Below are positions 10,038 through 18,381 of a stretch of 64,000 nt of DNA, one piece after another (the stretch's first letter is position 1; every line of letters begins with the position of its first letter). The DNA is taken from positions 97,870-161,869 of the forward strand of contig JAIBAX010000004.1 in the NCBI GenBank assembly GCA_019694955.1. The letters run 5' to 3'. The notes beneath the pieces are model-generated. The model was not told where the DNA came from and ran no database searches. It worked only from the letters and a program-made list of their open reading frames with translations. Made by a program: the position numbers and the translations under genes. The DNA is from Chitinophagales bacterium (GTDB taxonomy: Bacteria; Bacteroidota; Bacteroidia; Chitinophagales; JADIYW01).

Positions 10038-10041
10038 CAAA

Positions 10042-10070
10042 AAGGTCTCCAAATCTGGAGGCCTTTTTTT
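10042..10070 (+). terminator. Intrinsic terminator after tRNA-Phe
   Basis: The stem AAGGTCTCCA/TGGAGGCCTT (one G-T pair) with loop AATC is followed by seven T. It separates the tRNA from the nuclease ORF that starts 6 bases later, so that ORF may depend on read-through. A near-identical copy is at 10478. Confidence 0.85.
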
Positions 10071-10075
10071 ATGGA

Positions 10076-10405
10076 ATGCCTTATTTCGTTTATATCATTT
10101 TCTCTAAAAAAATAAACCGATTTTACATTGGCGAGACGGTTGATGTTGAAGAGCGTTTAATGCAACATAATACAGCCTTTTTTAGGGGTGCTTCAACCAG
10201 CAAAGCGGATGATTGGGAATTTAGAATTCAAATTTCATTAGCGAATCGTCAGGAGGCAAGGCAGGTAGAGCGATATATAAAAGACATGAAGTCAAGAAAA
10301 ATGATTGAGAGATTAATTCACGACGTTGCGTATCAAGATTATTTCAAAGATGCGATATTACAGAAAAAAGGAATAAAAATCTTAGCAATTCAAGCAATGG
10401 GCTGA
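10076..10405 (+). CDS. GIY-YIG nuclease family protein
   Basis: This 109-residue small GIY-YIG domain has FVYIIFSKKINRFYIGETVDVEERLMQHN (seen as YII...YIG, then R and H), followed by KADDWEFRIQ and a helix REARQVERYIKDMKSRKM. Such single-domain proteins are numerous in Bacteroidota genomes; their function is unknown. ATG 10076 is chosen because the longer frame runs back through the tRNA. The stop codon (10403-10405) is inside the duplicated tRNA-Phe fragment: its anticodon-loop bases CTGAAAA supply the TGA. The original C-terminus may therefore be altered. Confidence 0.85.
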   Translation: MPYFVYIIFSKKINRFYIGETVDVEERLMQHNTAFFRGASTSKADDWEFRIQISLANRQEARQVERYIKDMKSRKMIERLIHDVAYQDYFKDAILQKKGIKILAIQAMG

Positions 10406-10473
10406 AAATCCATGTGTCGGCGTTCCGAATGCATTCGTTCCGAATGCATTCGGAACGATCCCGCCCCACACCA
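10393..10473 (+). pseudogene. Decayed tRNA-Phe 3' half (duplicate)
   Basis: 10393-10422 repeats tRNA-Phe positions 9987-10016 with one change (GGA to GGG in the anticodon stem). After a 31-base insertion in the T arm, 10457-10473 repeats 10021-10037 exactly. The acceptor 5' half and D arm are missing, so it cannot fold as a tRNA. Confidence 0.9.
10422..10456. repeat. Perfect 16-bp hairpin inserted in the tRNA relic
   Basis: GTTCCGAATGCATTCG, loop TTC, then its exact complement CGAATGCATTCGGAAC. It interrupts the T arm of the tRNA relic. Each arm contains the palindrome CGAATGCATTCG. No T tract follows directly. Confidence 0.9.
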
Positions 10474-10477
10474 CAAA

Positions 10478-10506
10478 AAGGTCTCCAAATCTGGAGACCT
10501 TTTTTT
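10478..10506 (+). terminator. Duplicated copy of the tRNA-Phe terminator
   Basis: The stem AAGGTCTCCA/TGGAGACCTT is perfect here (the first copy has a G-T pair) and is followed by seven T. It is part of the duplicated block. Confidence 0.75.
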
Positions 10507-10511
10507 ATAGT

Positions 10512-10691
10512 ATGCCTTATTTCGTTTATATCATCTTCTCTAAAAAAATAAACCGATTTTACATTGGTGAGACGGTTGATGTTGAAGAGCGTTTAATGCA
10601 ACATAATACAGCCTTTTTTAAGGGTGCTTCAACCACCAAGGCTGATGATTGGGAACTTAAAATTCAAATCTCACAAGATTATAATTTATGA
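10512..10691 (+). pseudogene. Truncated GIY-YIG nuclease copy
   Basis: A 59-codon ORF repeats the first 54 residues of the upstream nuclease with four changes (R37K, S42T, F49L, R50K by my count). It then diverges to SQDYNL and stops, so the second half of the domain is lost. About 90% nucleotide identity over this block suggests a fairly recent duplication. The following 190 bases hold no gene, only a 7-bp hairpin TGCAACA/TGTTGCA near 10767. Confidence 0.85.
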
Positions 10692-10883
10692 CACTCAACA
10701 AAAGTTCTAGTATTTTCGGCAATCCATCCATTAGTTATGAGAAAAAATAAAACAAATTTGTAACGCATTGCAACACAATCTGTTGCATTATACATTTATC
10801 AATAAAAACCTTAAAAATCCCAGCATAATTTCTTTTCTATTACGTACTTCATTTATTATTTTCATTGTTTGAATAATAGAATC

Positions 10884-13800
10884 ATGAAGAACTTAATTAT
10901 TGTTTGTTTAAGTATGTGGATGATTTCCACCTCCTTACAACCCCCATCATCTGTTTCTGATAATCTTTCAAAAGGAAAATATGCGCTCTATAATGCAAAC
11001 TATGATTCAGCTATTTATTACTTCAAAACTTGTGTGAACAATGCTGACAGGACAACTGAAGTAAAATTACTCTTGCTGCAAACATACTTGGTGAAAAATG
11101 ATTTCGCAACCGCAAAAACGTTACAAAATACGATTGTTCTAAAAACGAAAAACGACTCCGCCAAATATTTCAGGTTATGTGGTGTATTGGCATTTGAACA
11201 ATCGGATTTGAATAAGGCTACATCCACATTTGCAAGTGCATATGCGATCAACACCACATGGAGTGATGAAAAATGTGCTTTGTTGAATGATTGGGGAAAT
11301 GTATATCTGGAAAGCAACCAATTTGAAAAAGCACAAGAATTATATTCTATTGCATATAAAAAGCTGAGGCAGATTCCAAAAACTTATGCCACTCAATATG
11401 TGCTTATCCGAACATTGATCAATCTCGGGAATATCTATTATTATAAGTCTGCATTAGACTCCGCCAATATGTATTATACAGAAGCCGCCAAGCATGCCAG
11501 ACACTACTTTGGCAGTAAACACTACCTATATGGTCTCGCCTATTCCAATATTGGGTTGGTACAGGAAGTTCGTGGGTATTATGATGACGCCTTAATTAGT
11601 TATGGGATAAGCAGAAAGATATACCAAAACATCTTTGGCGAAAATCATAAAAATATGGCCGAATTGTATTGCTCTATTGGTAATGTGTTTCTACTTAAAA
11701 AAGAATATGATCTTGCTAGAATATACTTTAATAAAGAATTGAACTTAAAAACATCATTGTTTGGAGAAAAACATCATAATAACGTTATCGTTTTTAAGAA
11801 CTTAGGGTGTCTTGAAGCTGAGTTAGGAAATTATAATGGATCTTTAATTTACTTAAAAAAAGCATTCCAATTAAATTATCACAATTTTGGGAAATGGCAC
11901 TCAGAAACAGCGGAATCATTGTTAGAGCTTTCCAAATTCTTTCTTAAAACCAAACAATATGATTCTTGTATTATTTATGCTCAACAATGTAAAGAAATTA
12001 GTCAACAAATTGACGGCGAAATCTCTGAATCAATTGGCGTTGCAGATATTGCCATATCCGAAGCACTTTTTTGGCAACATAAATTTAAGGAATCTTCCAT
12101 TTCCGCAAAAAATGCTCATGTTGTGTTGAAGCAAGTTTTTCAAACGGAACAACATCCATTAGCAATTGAGGCAGCCATATGGATAGCAGAAAACGAACTT
12201 GCATCCGGCAATTTAAATGAAGGTTTAAAATGGTGTCAAAATGCCCTTAAAAATAATAATGTTGATATAAACAACCTCTCTCATTCCATTAAAAATCAAA
12301 CCTATCTGTTCGAATTAGAATTACTAAAAACACTTTCTCTTTATGGTCAGGTTTTATACAATATCGCTCAAAACAGCACAGATAAAAAGTTGTTTTATTT
12401 TAAGCGGACATATTTGGTATGTGACCAATCCCTTCAGGTCTCCAAACATGTACTGAACACTATTTATTCCGGAGAAGGAAAATTCAACCTGCTGGATATT
12501 CAATCAAATATTTGTGCAACAGGAATCAGTGTAAGTTATGCGTTGTCACTTATTACACGGGATGAACATTATACATCGTCTATATTGCATTTTATAGAGA
12601 GCAACAAAGCGAATTTGATGAAACTCGAGTCTGAAAAATTAGATCATTATCATCTGGCCAAAGTAGATCCAAAGTTGATAAGGAAAGAAAAAAAACTTCA
12701 ATCAGATATCAATTATTATAAGAATGAAAAATTGCTTTACTGGGAGGCGAAAAAAGATGACGCTGAGATACAGCGTATCCAAGAGAGAATTTTTCAGCTA
12801 GAAAATGAATACCAATCACTAGCAAAAGATATTCAAAGAAAATATCCCGCCTATTATGCACTCAAATTTCATCAAAATGAATGGAATATAAGTGAAATTC
12901 AACAACAACTTTCCAAAGACAAGGTCATTCTTGAATATGCTGTTTTTGATAGCATTTTATGCTGTTTATTCATCAGCAAAGAAAAAACAGAAACCTTTCT
13001 TATTGAAGAGGATTTTGAAGAAGACATCCGTCTTTTAACCGAGGCAAGAATACACAACTTAGATACAGCCTTCTATCATCTTTCAAGATCCTTATTCACA
13101 CAATTATTTTCGCCTACTTTGCAACAAATGATTAAAAATAAAACACTGGTAATCATCCCTGAATCTTATTTAAACAAACTGCCGTTCGAACTATTGATTC
13201 AAGACCAACTCCATCCAACTGAACCCAATAATTGGAACTACCTCATTCGGACAAACCCCATCATATACAATACGTCAATCTATTTTTTATTAAAAAAATA
13301 TGCATACAAAATGGGCAGCGGTATTGCATTAGTATCTATTCCACAAAAAAAAGAAGATTTGCCGTATGCAATAAAGGAAGTTCAGGAAATCAGTAAATTA
13401 TTTGATGAACAAGACTGCTTGGTAACTTCAGAAGAACAATTGTTTAAAAAGAAGAGTACAAATTACGCTTGTTTACATTTTGCTACACATGCCTTTCTAA
13501 ATGACACCATCCCCAACTATTCTTATCTTGTTTTGGACTCAAATAATAATGAAGATGGGAGATTATATACGCATGAAATATACGGACTAAATTTGCATGC
13601 CAGATTAGTAAGTTTGAGTGCGTGTGAAACAGGACTGGGAAAAAATATTGCCGGAGAAGGGAATTTAAGTTTAGCACGAGCCTTTACCTATGCAGGATGC
13701 CCGAATATTATCTCATCAACATGGAAATTGCCGGATGCTGCTTCATACAAAATCATGACTGCCTTTTACAGAAATCTCACTAAGGGTATGACTAAAGAAA

Positions 13801-14021
13801 AAGCCCTTCAATCAGCGAAAGTATCCTTTATTGATAGCCATATGCGATTTGAAGAAGCACCGGTATATTGGGCTGGGTTGAGGTTGCAAGGAAATCAAGA
13901 ACCACTTTGCTTCGGGCAAGATAGACATTATAAATTTTGGCTACTTGGGATACTATTAAGTGCATTCATCTTTATTGGATATTTTCAGTTAAAGACCAAA
14001 AATCTACCAAAACCCTTATAA
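10884..14021 (+). CDS. Exported TPR protein with C-terminal CHAT protease domain
   Basis: This 1045-residue protein has a signal peptide (MKNLIIVCLSMWMISTSLQ). Tetratricopeptide repeats fill about residues 30-420 (for example ALYNANYDSAIYYFKTCV and YSNIGLVQEVRGYYDDALISYG). A helical, partly coiled-coil linker covers about 560-670. A CHAT domain follows, with the caspase-like dyad intact: His869 in HFATHA and Cys914 in LSACETG. A transmembrane helix (FWLLGILLSAFIFIGYF) lies near residues 1017-1033. ATG 10884 is preferred over the upstream TTG 10869 because it starts the signal peptide. The target is unknown, and no gasdermin, effector or toxin gene is adjacent. By topology it may be periplasmic with an inner-membrane anchor. 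Confidence 0.88.
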   Translation: MKNLIIVCLSMWMISTSLQPPSSVSDNLSKGKYALYNANYDSAIYYFKTCVNNADRTTEVKLLLLQTYLVKNDFATAKTLQNTIVLKTKNDSAKYFRLCGVLAFEQSDLNKATSTFASAYAINTTWSDEKCALLNDWGNVYLESNQFEKAQELYSIAYKKLRQIPKTYATQYVLIRTLINLGNIYYYKSALDSANMYYTEAAKHARHYFGSKHYLYGLAYSNIGLVQEVRGYYDDALISYGISRKIYQNIFGENHKNMAELYCSIGNVFLLKKEYDLARIYFNKELNLKTSLFGEKHHNNVIVFKNLGCLEAELGNYNGSLIYLKKAFQLNYHNFGKWHSETAESLLELSKFFLKTKQYDSCIIYAQQCKEISQQIDGEISESIGVADIAISEALFWQHKFKESSISAKNAHVVLKQVFQTEQHPLAIEAAIWIAENELASGNLNEGLKWCQNALKNNNVDINNLSHSIKNQTYLFELELLKTLSLYGQVLYNIAQNSTDKKLFYFKRTYLVCDQSLQVSKHVLNTIYSGEGKFNLLDIQSNICATGISVSYALSLITRDEHYTSSILHFIESNKANLMKLESEKLDHYHLAKVDPKLIRKEKKLQSDINYYKNEKLLYWEAKKDDAEIQRIQERIFQLENEYQSLAKDIQRKYPAYYALKFHQNEWNISEIQQQLSKDKVILEYAVFDSILCCLFISKEKTETFLIEEDFEEDIRLLTEARIHNLDTAFYHLSRSLFTQLFSPTLQQMIKNKTLVIIPESYLNKLPFELLIQDQLHPTEPNNWNYLIRTNPIIYNTSIYFLLKKYAYKMGSGIALVSIPQKKEDLPYAIKEVQEISKLFDEQDCLVTSEEQLFKKKSTNYACLHFATHAFLNDTIPNYSYLVLDSNNNEDGRLYTHEIYGLNLHARLVSLSACETGLGKNIAGEGNLSLARAFTYAGCPNIISSTWKLPDAASYKIMTAFYRNLTKGMTKEKALQSAKVSFIDSHMRFEEAPVYWAGLRLQGNQEPLCFGQDRHYKFWLLGILLSAFIFIGYFQLKTKNLPKPL

Positions 14022-14088
14022 ACATTGAGTTTTCCACTAAAAATATCCTAAAATCAACGCATTGTGAATAAAAATCCCTGTAAAAGCT

Positions 14089-14118
14089 TTGTATTTGCTG
14101 CAAATCCGAATATTTTTG
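14089..14118 (+). promoter_or_regulatory. Promoter of the HU gene
   Basis: TTG at 14089-14091, 19 bases, TATTTTTG at 14111-14118. Both boxes match the Bacteroidota consensus. The predicted 5' leader before ATG 14157 is about 33 bases. Confidence 0.7.
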
Positions 14119-14156
14119 AGGCGTTAATATTTGCTTAACTTAAAATTTTTAACATC

Positions 14157-14435
14157 ATGAATAAAGGAGATTTAGTATCAAAAATTGCTGCAGACGCAGA
14201 AATTACCAAAGCAGCAGCAGCAAAAGCTTTAGACGCTGTAATTGATGGCATTGGAGGTGCTTTGAAAAAAGGAGACAAAGTAAGTTTAATTGGCTTCGGA
14301 ACGTTCTCAGTTTCTGAGAGAGCTGCAAGAGTTGGAAGAAATCCTTCAACCGGAAAAGAAATCAAAATCGAAGCTAAGAGTTCAGTAAAATTCAAAGCCG
14401 GAAAAGAATTATCTGAGTCTGTAAACAAAAAGTAA
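14157..14435 (+). CDS. HU family DNA-binding protein
   Basis: At 92 residues it has the normal length of HU. It begins [16 protein letters not shown], has the dimerisation helices, and carries the DNA-binding arm signature [21 protein letters not shown]. It ends [16 protein letters not shown] compacts and bends chromosomal DNA as a dimer. It is monocistronic, with its own promoter and a strong terminator, as expected for a highly expressed gene. Confidence 0.96.
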   Translation: MNKGDLVSKIAADAEITKAAAAKALDAVIDGIGGALKKGDKVSLIGFGTFSVSERAARVGRNPSTGKEIKIEAKSSVKFKAGKELSESVNKK

Positions 14436-14477
14436 TAAACCGTATTTTCTTATACAAGAAAAACCGTTTAAGTTTAT

Positions 14478-14512
14478 CCCATCAATCATTTAAGTTGATG
14501 GGATTTTTTTTT
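14478..14512 (+). terminator. Intrinsic terminator of the HU gene
   Basis: The perfect stem CCCATCAA/TTGATGGG has a 9-base loop and is followed by A and nine T. Confidence 0.9.
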
Positions 14513-14627
14513 GCCATTTGTCAAAATTAAACACGCCCCATTATAAGCAATAAAACCATTTCTAGGACGTTCTTGCTTACTAAAATGACGAATGCTTTTT
14601 TCGCTTTTGCAACTGTGTTTCATAAAA

Positions 14628-14659
14628 TTTGCATTTCTAATGTTTTGTCATTATTTTTG
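14628..14659 (+). promoter_or_regulatory. Probable promoter of the M23 peptidase gene
   Basis: TTTG at 14628-14631, 20 bases, TATTTTTG at 14652-14659. If real, transcription begins near 14665. That excludes the ATG at 14585 and favours TTG 14687. Confidence 0.55.
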
Positions 14660-14686
14660 GGGACTTTTTCAAAAAAAGGGACAGCT

Positions 14687-15991
14687 TTGAGAAGAATATA
14701 TCCTATTATCGTTATTGTGTTGGTTGCGCTATATTTTATTGCGTGTGAAAATGCTATTCAAAAGAAAGCCATTACTTACGTCCCACCGAAGCAAAACACG
14801 CCGTGTGAGGAATGGGTATTTTTATGCGGACATCGGATTGACACCCTCATTTATGAGAAAAGCACTTTAGCTGTAGGAGAAAAAATCAAGGATATTTTTA
14901 AAAGACATAATTATGGCGACTCTGCACTGAGTGTATTAAAGAAAAAAACTAAAGATTATTTCGATTTTACGGCTGTTAAACCAGGCGATCAGTATTTTGT
15001 AGCACATATCGGGGATGCCGCCCAAACCATGCAATTATTTGTACTCAAAAAAAGCCCTACTGCGTATTTGGTATGTGAATTTGGCAAAGATTCCATCTCT
15101 GCAATCCTCTATAATAAACCCATTTCTATCAAAGAAAGGCAATTGGCGGTAGAATTGAATGCGCCACTTCCCAAAATGTTGAAACAACAAAAAATTCAAG
15201 ATCAGTTGACACAAATGATTATTGAAGCTTATACAGATAAATTAGATGTGCGTAGCTTCAAAAAAGGCGATAAATTCAAAATCATTTATACAGAAAAGAT
15301 GGTAGAAGGAGAATCGCTGGGTATTGATGAAATCAAAGGAATGCTCTACACGCGCGGAGATAAAGAATATTATGCTGTACATTACATGGCTCCTGACGAT
15401 ACTTCTAACTATGGATACTACGATGAAGGGGGCAATAGCCTGAATAAATTCTTTCTAAAATCTCCGATTAAGGGCGGCGGAAGGCTTGCCTCTAAATACA
15501 ATATGAATAGATTTCACCCTGTATTAAAAGTCTTTAAAGCCCATCTTGGAACCGACTTTGCTGCACCTACCGGAACACCCATTCTATCAACTGCAAAAGG
15601 TGTTATTGTGGAAGCCGGTTATAAAATTAATAATGGCAATTATGTAAAAGTACAACACAATAAAACATACACTACACAGTACTTACACATGTCAAAAATT
15701 GGCAAGAACATCAAACCCGGCACTCGTGTGCGACAAGGGCAGGTAATTGGCTATGTAGGCAGTACAGGATTGGCAACTGGTCCCCATGTATGCTACCGAT
15801 TTTGGAAGAATGGAAAACAAGTAGACCCGTTTAAAGAAAAAACAGCCGTTTCAAATCCAATGGAAAGCGAGTACTTAAAAGACTATCTTCAGGTATTTTC
15901 TGACATCTCTTACAAACTAACGAATTTAAAATATCCCTCAGAAATTGTACCGGAAACGACTCCCTTAATTGCACAAAACAACACCCACTAA
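14687..15991 (+). CDS. M23 family metallopeptidase lipoprotein
   Basis: From TTG 14687 this is a 434-residue lipoprotein: RRIYPIIVIVLVALYFIAC gives a lipobox with Cys near position 20. The start is preceded by AAAGGGA and the promoter ending at 14659. ATG 14585 would put 34 extra residues before the signal. A LysM-like N-terminal part (about 60-130) precedes the M23 domain: His286 and Asp290 in HLGTDFAAPTGTP, and His367 in GPHVCYRFWKNGKQVDP. The canonical HxH second His is Cys369 here. The family cleaves peptidoglycan cross-links or stem peptides at the cell envelope. The DinB gene follows after 6 bases. Confidence 0.88.
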   Translation: MRRIYPIIVIVLVALYFIACENAIQKKAITYVPPKQNTPCEEWVFLCGHRIDTLIYEKSTLAVGEKIKDIFKRHNYGDSALSVLKKKTKDYFDFTAVKPGDQYFVAHIGDAAQTMQLFVLKKSPTAYLVCEFGKDSISAILYNKPISIKERQLAVELNAPLPKMLKQQKIQDQLTQMIIEAYTDKLDVRSFKKGDKFKIIYTEKMVEGESLGIDEIKGMLYTRGDKEYYAVHYMAPDDTSNYGYYDEGGNSLNKFFLKSPIKGGGRLASKYNMNRFHPVLKVFKAHLGTDFAAPTGTPILSTAKGVIVEAGYKINNGNYVKVQHNKTYTTQYLHMSKIGKNIKPGTRVRQGQVIGYVGSTGLATGPHVCYRFWKNGKQVDPFKEKTAVSNPMESEYLKDYLQVFSDISYKLTNLKYPSEIVPETTPLIAQNNTH

Positions 15992-15997
15992 GCATTT

Positions 15998-16438
15998 ATG
16001 TCTATTCGTCATTCCATTCATCAATTGGGTTTATTGTGCGACACCATCCCTGCGAAGTTGCGTTGCCTTTCCTCAGAAGACTTCAATGAAAAAGTAGGTA
16101 GCATTTGGACGAAAAAACAAGTTCTGGGACACCTCATTGACAGCGCTGTAAATAATCATCAAAGGTTTATCAGAACGCAATTTGAAGAACGCCCTCAAAT
16201 CGCCTACGACCAAGACAAATGGAATGCCCTCAATCATTATGAAGCAATAGACGAACAACTCTTGATTCAACTTTGGGAGACTTATAATCGTTTTCTTTGT
16301 GAAGTTCTTGAAAAGATTCCGTCTGAAAACCTTATGAAAATATGTATTGTCAAAGGCGAAAAGTATTCGCTGCAATTTATTGTTGATGACTACCTCGCTC
16401 ACATGGAATATCACTTACATCAGTTGGTAGCGTTTTAA
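15998..16438 (+). CDS. DinB-superfamily protein
   Basis: This 146-residue four-helix protein has the three metal-ligand histidines typical of DinB/YfiT folds: one in GHLIDSAVNNHQRF and two in HMEYHLHQL near the C-terminus. Members are metal-dependent, often thiol-transfer or uncharacterised enzymes. It starts 6 bases after the M23 peptidase stop and is probably co-transcribed with it. The specific activity cannot be deduced. Confidence 0.85.
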   Translation: MSIRHSIHQLGLLCDTIPAKLRCLSSEDFNEKVGSIWTKKQVLGHLIDSAVNNHQRFIRTQFEERPQIAYDQDKWNALNHYEAIDEQLLIQLWETYNRFLCEVLEKIPSENLMKICIVKGEKYSLQFIVDDYLAHMEYHLHQLVAF

Positions 16439-16458
16439 GACAAACAATTCTCTTATTT

Positions 16459-16472
16459 CATTGTTAACAATG
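16459..16472. promoter_or_regulatory. 14-bp perfect palindrome before DUF1295 gene
   Basis: CATTGTTAACAATG is a perfect palindrome ending 2 bases before the start codon at 16475. It could be an operator, or act at the translation start. No regulator is identified. Confidence 0.35.
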
Positions 16473-16474
16473 GA

Positions 16475-17263
16475 ATGGAACAAATAAAGTACACTTATGG
16501 ATGGCCATTATTGGTTATTTTCCTCTTTATGAACCTTGTCTTTGCTTTGGCAACCATAAAGAAAAACAATTCTATAGTTGATATCTTCTGGGGTGTTGGC
16601 TTTGCGGTTACAACCATTTTCCTGTGGCAGAAACATCCACACATTTCAATCACACAAATCATTGTCAATGTACTTGTACTTATTTGGGCCATTCGGCTTT
16701 CCGGACATATTGCTATTAAAAACTGGGGGCAACCTGAAGACTGGCGGTACGTAAACTTCAGAAAAGCGTGGGGAAAACATCCTTTCATAGGCGCTTATTT
16801 CCAAGTCTTTTTATTGCAAGGTATATTTATGTTCATCACTTTGCTTCCGGTAATACACGTCAACACCTTTTTTGTACCGATTTCGCACCTCACTTATTTT
16901 AGTATCATTTGCTGGGTGATAGGATTCTTATTCGAGGCAGTAGGTGATTATCAAAAATCAGTATTTAAAGCGGATGTTAAGAATAAAGGAAAAATTATGA
17001 CTACCGGCCTGTGGAGCCTCTCTCGCCATCCAAATTATTTTGGTGAGGCACTCATGTGGTGGGGCATATGGATGATTTCCTTCAGTTTCTTTCATCCAAT
17101 AGCCTCTACTGTAGGGATATTATCACCTTTAATACTCAATTGGCTGTTGGTGAATGTATCAGGCGTAGCTATGTTAGAGAAAAAATATACAGAAAATGAA
17201 GCTTATCAAGCTTATAAACAATCTACACCAGCATTCTTTCCAAGGCTATTTAGGAGGAAATAA
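16475..17263 (+). CDS. DUF1295 / steroid 5-alpha-reductase-like membrane protein
   Basis: This 262-residue protein has six to seven membrane segments. The characteristic N-terminal IVDIFWGVGFA and C-terminal SRHPNYFGEALMWWG motifs are present. The latter is the nucleotide/substrate-binding region shared with isoprenylcysteine methyltransferases and steroid 5-alpha reductases. Substrate unknown, probably a lipid or terpenoid. A nearby alternative ATG at 16470 is out of frame. Confidence 0.88.
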   Translation: MEQIKYTYGWPLLVIFLFMNLVFALATIKKNNSIVDIFWGVGFAVTTIFLWQKHPHISITQIIVNVLVLIWAIRLSGHIAIKNWGQPEDWRYVNFRKAWGKHPFIGAYFQVFLLQGIFMFITLLPVIHVNTFFVPISHLTYFSIICWVIGFLFEAVGDYQKSVFKADVKNKGKIMTTGLWSLSRHPNYFGEALMWWGIWMISFSFFHPIASTVGILSPLILNWLLVNVSGVAMLEKKYTENEAYQAYKQSTPAFFPRLFRRK

Positions 17264-17320
17264 TCATTGCTAATAACCATAATCACAAAAAAGCAAACAT
17301 AAAATAATCCATTTATTTAT

Positions 17321-17390
17321 AAAACCCAATTCCTGTTCTCGGGAGACACGAGAACATGAGTGGACTACTTCATAAATCATCCTGTTATTA
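17321..17390. repeat. Dispersed repeat copy A (hairpin plus 30-bp block)
   Basis: A hairpin TGTTCTCG/CGAGAACA (17334-17356) is followed by the block GTGGACTACTTCATAAATCA... at 17360-17390. The same block recurs at 20542 and, inverted, at 32669. The last three bases supply the stop codon of the minus-strand sulfotransferase. Confidence 0.8.
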
Positions 17391-18365
17391 CTTATACTTT
17401 TCATTCCTGTTAAGGTGGTGGAAATATGCAGGATAAGCCTGACAAACCAACATCGCCGCCTTTAACTTCAAACTATTCTTCAATTGATTTTTCATGCCGG
17501 CAGTATTTGCTGGAACGATGTCGTAGCCTAATTCCTTCATACTATCCGAAAGATGGTGTTGTATAACGGCAATTTGCGTTTCGTCTAATCCTGTTCTCCA
17601 CCTGTCTAAATTCTCGGTATTAAATTTTTTGTCGGTTTGCTCTTTATCTTTAAAGGAGCTATTTACGACCCCTACTTCCAGCATTAGTGGCTGAAAATCA
17701 ACGCCAACAAAAGAACATAAAGATCTTACCGTTTCTTCGGGATGTAGGACGATGTCTTCATATTTTACATATTTCACCTGATGAGAACCATATTTTTTGA
17801 CCCATTTCTTTGCTAAAATATGTGCCGATTCCCATCTGGCGATAAATGAAAAAAGGTTGAATCGAGCATTTCTCCTTTTATTTTCTGCTAGTTTTACCAT
17901 TTCAGACAAGGCAATGGCTCTCGGGTCTCTCACCGTGATAATAAATTTTGCATTCGGACAATGCTTAAAAATTTCTTCTGCGTAATAAATATGTGCCGGG
18001 GTTTTCTCCCCAACATGCGCTTCTGGATATTTTCCTTGCCAATTAGACAAAAGAAAATCCAACGCTGCTACGGATGATTGTGGTACAAAATCCTTTTCTA
18101 TGATGCTTTGACAAATTTCCGCTAAGTATGGAAGTTCTTCTGTCCAACCATTGTTTACTTTTGGGAAATGCTCTTTGATAAATGTAGAAAATGCCTTAGC
18201 ATCGGCAAAGGATTTTGTATTGCCTAAAGACCATAGCAAAGGGAATAAATGTGTTTCGCGCGGAAAAAATTTTATGTCAGCACTTTTCGACAGCATCCTT
18301 ATCACCAACGTTGTTCCGGAACGTTGAACGCCATTTACAAATATAGGTGCTTTGCTCACTGTCAT
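17388..18365 (-). CDS. Sulfotransferase family protein
   Basis: This 325-residue protein has the PAPS 5'-phosphosulfate loop NGVQRSGTTLVIRML near the N-terminus and the 3'-phosphate-binding region ITVRDPRAIALSEM. It also has a late YVKYEDIVLHPEETV segment, typical of the Sulfotransfer family. The acceptor is unknown; no signal peptide is seen. It lies 16 bases downstream of the prolyl oligopeptidase gene and probably shares its transcript. Its stop codon is inside a dispersed repeat. Confidence 0.88.
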   Translation of the reverse strand: MTVSKAPIFVNGVQRSGTTLVIRMLSKSADIKFFPRETHLFPLLWSLGNTKSFADAKAFSTFIKEHFPKVNNGWTEELPYLAEICQSIIEKDFVPQSSVAALDFLLSNWQGKYPEAHVGEKTPAHIYYAEEIFKHCPNAKFIITVRDPRAIALSEMVKLAENKRRNARFNLFSFIARWESAHILAKKWVKKYGSHQVKYVKYEDIVLHPEETVRSLCSFVGVDFQPLMLEVGVVNSSFKDKEQTDKKFNTENLDRWRTGLDETQIAVIQHHLSDSMKELGYDIVPANTAGMKNQLKNSLKLKAAMLVCQAYPAYFHHLNRNEKYK

Positions 18366-18381
18366 TTTTATTGTTTACGAC

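Noticed and set aside
9812..10075. Upstream extension of the GIY-YIG ORF
   Set aside because: It would translate through the tRNA promoter, tRNA-Phe and its terminator; ATG 10076 starts the conserved domain.
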